9,047 nucleotides of DNA from Treponema sp. UBA7570 (GTDB lineage: Bacteria > Spirochaetota > Spirochaetia > Treponematales > Treponemataceae). Made by a program: the position numbers and the translations under genes. Every line of letters begins with the position of its first letter. Position 1 is the stretch's first letter. Location: NCBI GenBank assembly GCA_002477955.1, contig DLLE01000061.1, positions 21,844 to 30,890 on the forward strand, in the 5' to 3' direction. The notes below the pieces were generated by a model that was not told where the DNA came from, searched no databases, and saw only the letters and a list, made by a program, of their open reading frames with translations. This document shows positions 6,942-9,047 of the stretch, one piece after another.

Positions 6942-6971
6942 TTTAATCCAAAGCATTGCGCAGTTTATAAT
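6942..6971 (+). promoter_or_regulatory. Probable promoter of the pectate lyase lipoprotein gene
   Basis: A perfect TATAAT (6966-6971) lies 52 nt before the ATG. The -35 is poor (TTTAAT at 6942-6947, 18-nt spacing). The expected leader is about 45 nt and contains ACGT-GAGCG-ACGT (6975-6987), a possible small inverted repeat. A weak -35 would fit an activator-dependent promoter, but no known operator was recognised. Confidence 0.45.
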
Positions 6972-7011
6972 ATATAGTTATTTTACGTGAGCGACGTTTA
7001 TTAAAAAAAGT

Positions 7012-7017
7012 GAGGTG
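7012..7017 (+). promoter_or_regulatory. Shine-Dalgarno of the pectate lyase gene
   Basis: GAGGTG lies 6 nt before the ATG at 7024. It selects that ATG over the in-frame GTG at 7015, which is part of the ribosome-binding site itself. Confidence 0.8.
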
Positions 7018-7023
7018 TTATTT

Positions 7024-7938
7024 ATGAAAGTAACCAAATTTTTAATGGCGGCAGCTTTGGTTTCGGCTGCAGCAATGTTCGTGTCTTGTTCCAATTTAAG
7101 CGAAAGCTCAGAATCTTCTTCTGATTCAAGCCGTGCAGCTTCATCGGGAACAACTTATTCTGTAGGAACAGCTTCTGATTTGTACACAGCCGCAAACAAG
7201 GTAAATCCTGGCGACACAATCAAATTGACCGCGAACATCAACCTTACAAAGCAGCTGCAGCTTTTAAGGAGCGGATCTTCCGGAAAAGTGATCACACTTG
7301 ACGGAAACGGAAAAACGCTCAACTGCTCTGCATTTACAGGCTGGGGCGTAAAAGTAAACGGCTCTTACTGGACAATCAGAAAACTGACAGTTACAAAAGC
7401 TTCAGACTGCGGAATGGTTTTCCAGCTCGGAGGAAACAACCGCGCTGAATACTGCAAATTCACCTATAACGGCGACTCAGGACTTCAGGTTTACAACTCG
7501 GCTCACGATGTAACAATTACAAGATGTGAATCTTACTACAACTACGACAAAGCGACGAAAGGCGAAAATGCCGATGGTTTTGCAGCAAAACTTTCGGGCG
7601 GAAAAAACATCAAGTTCAATTACTGTGTTGCAAAATATAATTCTGACGACGGCTGGGATCTTTACAGCCAGGCATATCCTGTAACTCTCAACAATTGCGA
7701 AGCTTCTTACAACGGATATATCAATTCTTCGCTCCAGACAACACCTGACGGCGATGGAAACGGATTTAAACTAGGTTCAAAATACAAAAATGTAAGCCAC
7801 AGAGTTCTTTCATGCAAATCAACATATAACCTCAAGTACGGAATTGATGCTAACGGAAACACCGCAAAGCAGACAATTACAAACTGCACTGTAAAGAACA
7901 ACAAAGAAGGTCAAATTTCAAGCAGAACAAAATACTAA
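7024..7938 (+). CDS. Pectate lyase-like parallel beta-helix lipoprotein (PL9 family)
   Basis: A 304-aa secreted lipoprotein. Residues 1-21 form a signal peptide ending in FVSC, with Cys22 as the lipidation site; the -3 Phe is a relaxed lipobox of the spirochaete kind. A Ser-rich linker (23-43) leads to a right-handed beta-helix. The PL9 signature is present: D184 in NADGFAAKL, D208, D209 and D212 in NSDDGWDLY, and K249 in GDGNGFKLG. In Dickeya PelL the calcium ligands Asp209, 233, 234 and 237 have the same +24, +25, +28 spacing, with Lys273 as catalytic base, so the active site looks complete. Such enzymes cleave polygalacturonate by beta-elimination with calcium. The chain ends only 55 residues after the catalytic Lys, making it shorter than PelL (about 400 aa). 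It is a single gene with its own promoter and terminator, probably surface-attached or periplasmic. Exact substrate is inferred. Confidence 0.85.
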   Translation: MKVTKFLMAAALVSAAAMFVSCSNLSESSESSSDSSRAASSGTTYSVGTASDLYTAANKVNPGDTIKLTANINLTKQLQLLRSGSSGKVITLDGNGKTLNCSAFTGWGVKVNGSYWTIRKLTVTKASDCGMVFQLGGNNRAEYCKFTYNGDSGLQVYNSAHDVTITRCESYYNYDKATKGENADGFAAKLSGGKNIKFNYCVAKYNSDDGWDLYSQAYPVTLNNCEASYNGYINSSLQTTPDGDGNGFKLGSKYKNVSHRVLSCKSTYNLKYGIDANGNTAKQTITNCTVKNNKEGQISSRTKY

Positions 7939-7960
7939 TCTGAATTTCAAATGACTTTCT

Positions 7961-8003
7961 GTCCGCAAATGCCTCTCCTCCTGCAGCATTTGCGGACTTT
8001 TTT
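7961..8003 (+). terminator. Rho-independent terminator of the pectate lyase gene
   Basis: GTCCGCAAATGC (7961-7972) pairs perfectly over 12 bp with GCATTTGCGGAC (7986-7997), followed by TTTTTT (7998-8003). It starts 22 nt after the stop codon. The T-tract overlaps the stop codon of the convergent ankyrin gene (8002-8004). The stem could serve that gene too, but on the minus strand it is followed by AGAAAGTC rather than a U-run. Confidence 0.93.
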
Positions 8004-8658
8004 ATTTGAGTTCATTTTTCCCGCAGTTTTCGCCATCAACATCAAAAGCAGATAATCCATCGTTATTTTTTAGAAACGGATCTGCCCCATTTTTTAAAAG
8101 AAGCTTTGTAGTTTTTAAAGAATTTGCATAAACCGAAAACATAAGAGCAGTGTCGCCGTTTGAATTCTGCAAATTGACATCTGCGCCTTTTTTTATAAGA
8201 AGTTTTGCAAGCGCAGAAAAATTCTGGGCAGAAGCAGTCATTAAAGGAGTCATATCTCCTTTGTTAAAATGATTTATATCCGGATTGAATTTTAGCAAAA
8301 ACCTTACAAGCGAAAGATTTTTAGAAATGCATGCATATTCAAAAGGAGTTATTCCTTCGCTGCTTTCCAAATCTAGATCTGCGCCATATTTTAGAAGAAG
8401 TTTAGCCTGTTTTAAATTTCCGCAACGGCAAGCCCACATTAAAGGCGTTATTCTGCCACTCGAAAAAGCGTCCGGTTTTTGCCCGCCCAGCAAAAGTTCC
8501 TTTAAAACACCGCAATTTCCAGACTGAACGGCAAGCATAACAGCATTTTCGTTTTGAGAATGAGCAAGAAAGTCTTGCACATCATTTTTTTTACAGCCAA
8601 AAAACAGCCACAGACAAGCGGCAAAAACCGCAATGCAAAAATATTTACTTTTTAACAA
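8002..8658 (-). CDS. Ankyrin-repeat lipoprotein
   Basis: A 218-aa protein. Residues 1-21 are a signal peptide (Lys4/5, then a hydrophobic stretch) ending in LFFGC with Cys22 as the lipidation site, so the protein should be anchored in a membrane facing the periplasm or cell surface. About five ankyrin repeats follow: 36-67, 68-100, 101-133, 134-166 and 167-199, then a short cap. The ITPLMWAC, MTPLMTAS and DTALMFSV helix starts and the LLLKYGADL, LLIKKGADV and LLLKNGADP turns are typical. Ankyrin repeats bind proteins; no enzymatic domain is present and no partner can be inferred from the neighbours. The start is a TTG at 8658-8656: an in-frame TAA lies two codons upstream (8664-8662), no ATG exists before residue 41, and AGGAG sits 9 nt upstream. 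The gene converges on the pectate lyase gene, but co-regulation is not implied. Confidence 0.88.
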   Translation of the reverse strand: MLKSKYFCIAVFAACLWLFFGCKKNDVQDFLAHSQNENAVMLAVQSGNCGVLKELLLGGQKPDAFSSGRITPLMWACRCGNLKQAKLLLKYGADLDLESSEGITPFEYACISKNLSLVRFLLKFNPDINHFNKGDMTPLMTASAQNFSALAKLLIKKGADVNLQNSNGDTALMFSVYANSLKTTKLLLKNGADPFLKNNDGLSAFDVDGENCGKNELK

Positions 8659-8667
8659 CTTTTACCG

Positions 8668-8672
8668 CTCCT
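8668..8672 (-). promoter_or_regulatory. Shine-Dalgarno supporting the TTG start of the ankyrin gene
   Basis: AGGAG on the minus strand, 9 nt before TTG at 8658. It is the only ribosome-binding site near the 5' end of the frame and supports the non-ATG start. Confidence 0.7.
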
Positions 8673-8800
8673 ATTTGATTTAATTTTTTTGAATTTTCGT
8701 AAAAATTTGTGCCATCTGCGCCGTTGTCTTGCATATAATTATAATATAGAAACACTTGAACAGATTTTTTTTATAAACTCATCTCCCTTGTTTTTTCTAA

Positions 8801-8829
8801 ACTTTATAACAAGTTGTTTTATTTGTCAA
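8801..8829 (-). promoter_or_regulatory. Possible promoter of the ankyrin gene
   Basis: A perfect TTGACA on the minus strand (8829-8824) is followed by TATAAA (8808-8803) at a short 15-nt spacing or by TAAAGT (8806-8801) at 17 nt. This would give a leader of about 135 nt. An alternative -10, TATAAT at 8743-8738, lacks a recognisable -35. A CTTGTT/AACAAG inverted repeat (8787-8792/8808-8813) overlaps this region and could be an operator. Confidence 0.3.
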
Positions 8830-8887
8830 ATTTTGTTTTTTTTGATTTGAGGCCGAAGCTTACGCCGGATGCGGCGGGCGGAGTTGA

Positions 8888-8931
8888 CGCGGAAAAACGG
8901 GTTGGTTGCCAAACTAACCTGTTTTTCCGCG
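8888..8931 (+). ncRNA. Long near-perfect hairpin, candidate structured RNA element
   Basis: Arms 8888-8907 and 8912-8931 pair over 20 bp around a GCCA tetraloop. The only two non-Watson-Crick positions, 8899/8920 and 8904/8915, are G and T, which are G-U wobbles in a plus-strand RNA but A-C mismatches in a minus-strand RNA. It lies in a GC-rich block flanked by further hairpins. No known RNA family was recognised, and a DNA-level palindrome (repeat element) is the alternative. Confidence 0.4.
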
Positions 8932-9047
8932 CCAATGAGGGTTACCGAACCCAAAGCAGCCGGTTTTTAGGTAATTTGCTACACAAAGCCTGTCTGAATT
9001 CCGTTTTTTAAGATAAATGCCGTCCTGTTTTTTTTGCTTAAAATTGC

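Larger units (their letters stand above)
6589..7023. other. AT-rich intergenic region between mnmG and the pectate lyase gene
   Basis: About 430 bases with no convincing gene. It holds the mnmG promoter at the left end, a strong plus-strand terminator in the middle (6749-6783), and the pectate lyase promoter and ribosome-binding site at the right end. A plus-strand frame runs from 6570 to 6977, but its composition (mostly Phe, Leu, Lys, Ile, as expected for random AT-rich DNA), its antisense start and its passage through the terminator argue against it. No good plus-strand promoter was found between 6600 and 6748, although a TATAGA at 6692-6697 could be a lone -10. Confidence 0.6.
8659..9047. 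other. Right-end non-coding region
   Basis: About 390 bases without a convincing gene. The left half (to about 8850) is AT-rich and holds the ankyrin leader and its candidate promoters. The block from about 8851 to 8975 is much richer in G and C and is packed with hairpins: CGCCG/CGGCG (8863-8867/8872-8876, GATG loop), the long hairpin at 8888-8931, and GGGTT/AACCC (8939-8943/8948-8952). The last 70 bases are AT-rich with T-tracts (9003-9008 and after 9026). A 65-codon plus-strand frame at 8814-9011 passes through the hairpins and has no ribosome-binding site, so it is dismissed. Confidence 0.55.

Noticed and set aside
6570..6977. A 135-codon plus-strand ORF between mnmG and the pectate lyase gene
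   Set aside because: It starts antisense to mnmG, has the Phe/Leu/Lys-rich composition of translated AT-rich DNA, lacks a ribosome-binding site and runs through a strong terminator.
528..8905. Shared GGGTTGG word in the 493-580 element and the 8888-8931 hairpin as evidence of one repeat family
   Set aside because: Seven matching bases with little agreement in the flanks is too short to claim homology.
8930..9000. Cyclic-di-GMP or other known riboswitch, suggested by CAAAGCC-like segments
   Set aside because: The conserved cores of the common classes (c-di-GMP, SAM, TPP, FMN, purine, cobalamin) could not be matched; only short chance similarities remain.
8814..9011. A 65-codon plus-strand ORF at the right end
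   Set aside because: It reads across the hairpin block, has no ribosome-binding site, and its product has no recognisable domain or signal.
8851..9047. Integron attC site or tRNA-like element
   Set aside because: No GTTRRRY/RYYYAAC core pair was found around the long hairpin on either strand, and no cloverleaf, T-arm or CCA pattern is present.

Overview
The window looks like chromosomal DNA from a low-GC Treponema-like spirochaete, probably a gut, rumen or oral species that uses plant polysaccharide. The evidence is AT-rich sequence, two lipoproteins with relaxed lipoboxes, a pectate lyase, and mnmG next to an adenosine deaminase gene. From memory, T. pallidum has the same pairing (TP0044/TP0045). 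The genus is an inference, because no 16S or other marker is present.

Layout: (1) 1-440, minus: 5' part of purB (adenylosuccinate lyase), running off the left edge. (2) 441-634: divergent promoter region holding a GC-rich palindromic element between the purB and pepF promoters. (3) 635-2428, plus: oligoendopeptidase F (M3 zinc peptidase). (4) 2429-2588: leader with small hairpins. (5) 2589-3611 and 3608-4537, plus: an ATGA-coupled pair, a complete adenosine deaminase followed by a diverged paralogue that has lost almost all metal and catalytic residues. (6) 4534-6588, minus: mnmG, tail-to-tail with the deaminase pair and overlapping it by 4 bp. (7) 6589-7023: AT-rich intergenic region with the mnmG promoter, a strong plus-strand terminator that has no gene in front of it, and a promoter for the next gene. 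(8) 7024-7938, plus: a small PL9-type pectate lyase lipoprotein with a strong terminator. (9) 8002-8658, minus: an ankyrin-repeat lipoprotein with a TTG start. (10) 8659-9047: non-coding, ending in a GC-richer block with a near-perfect 20-bp hairpin and further competing helices.

Functionally, purB (AMP synthesis) and the deaminase (adenosine to inosine) are both purine genes; pepF is peptide turnover; mnmG is tRNA wobble-uridine modification; the pectate lyase and ankyrin lipoprotein belong to the cell envelope. The main points of interest are the catalytically dead deaminase paralogue coupled to its active partner, three housekeeping genes whose -10 boxes lie 6-8 nt before an ATG with no Shine-Dalgarno (apparently leaderless mRNAs), a structured RNA-like element at the right end whose wobble pairs point to a plus-strand transcript, and an orphan terminator that may end antisense read-through across mnmG.
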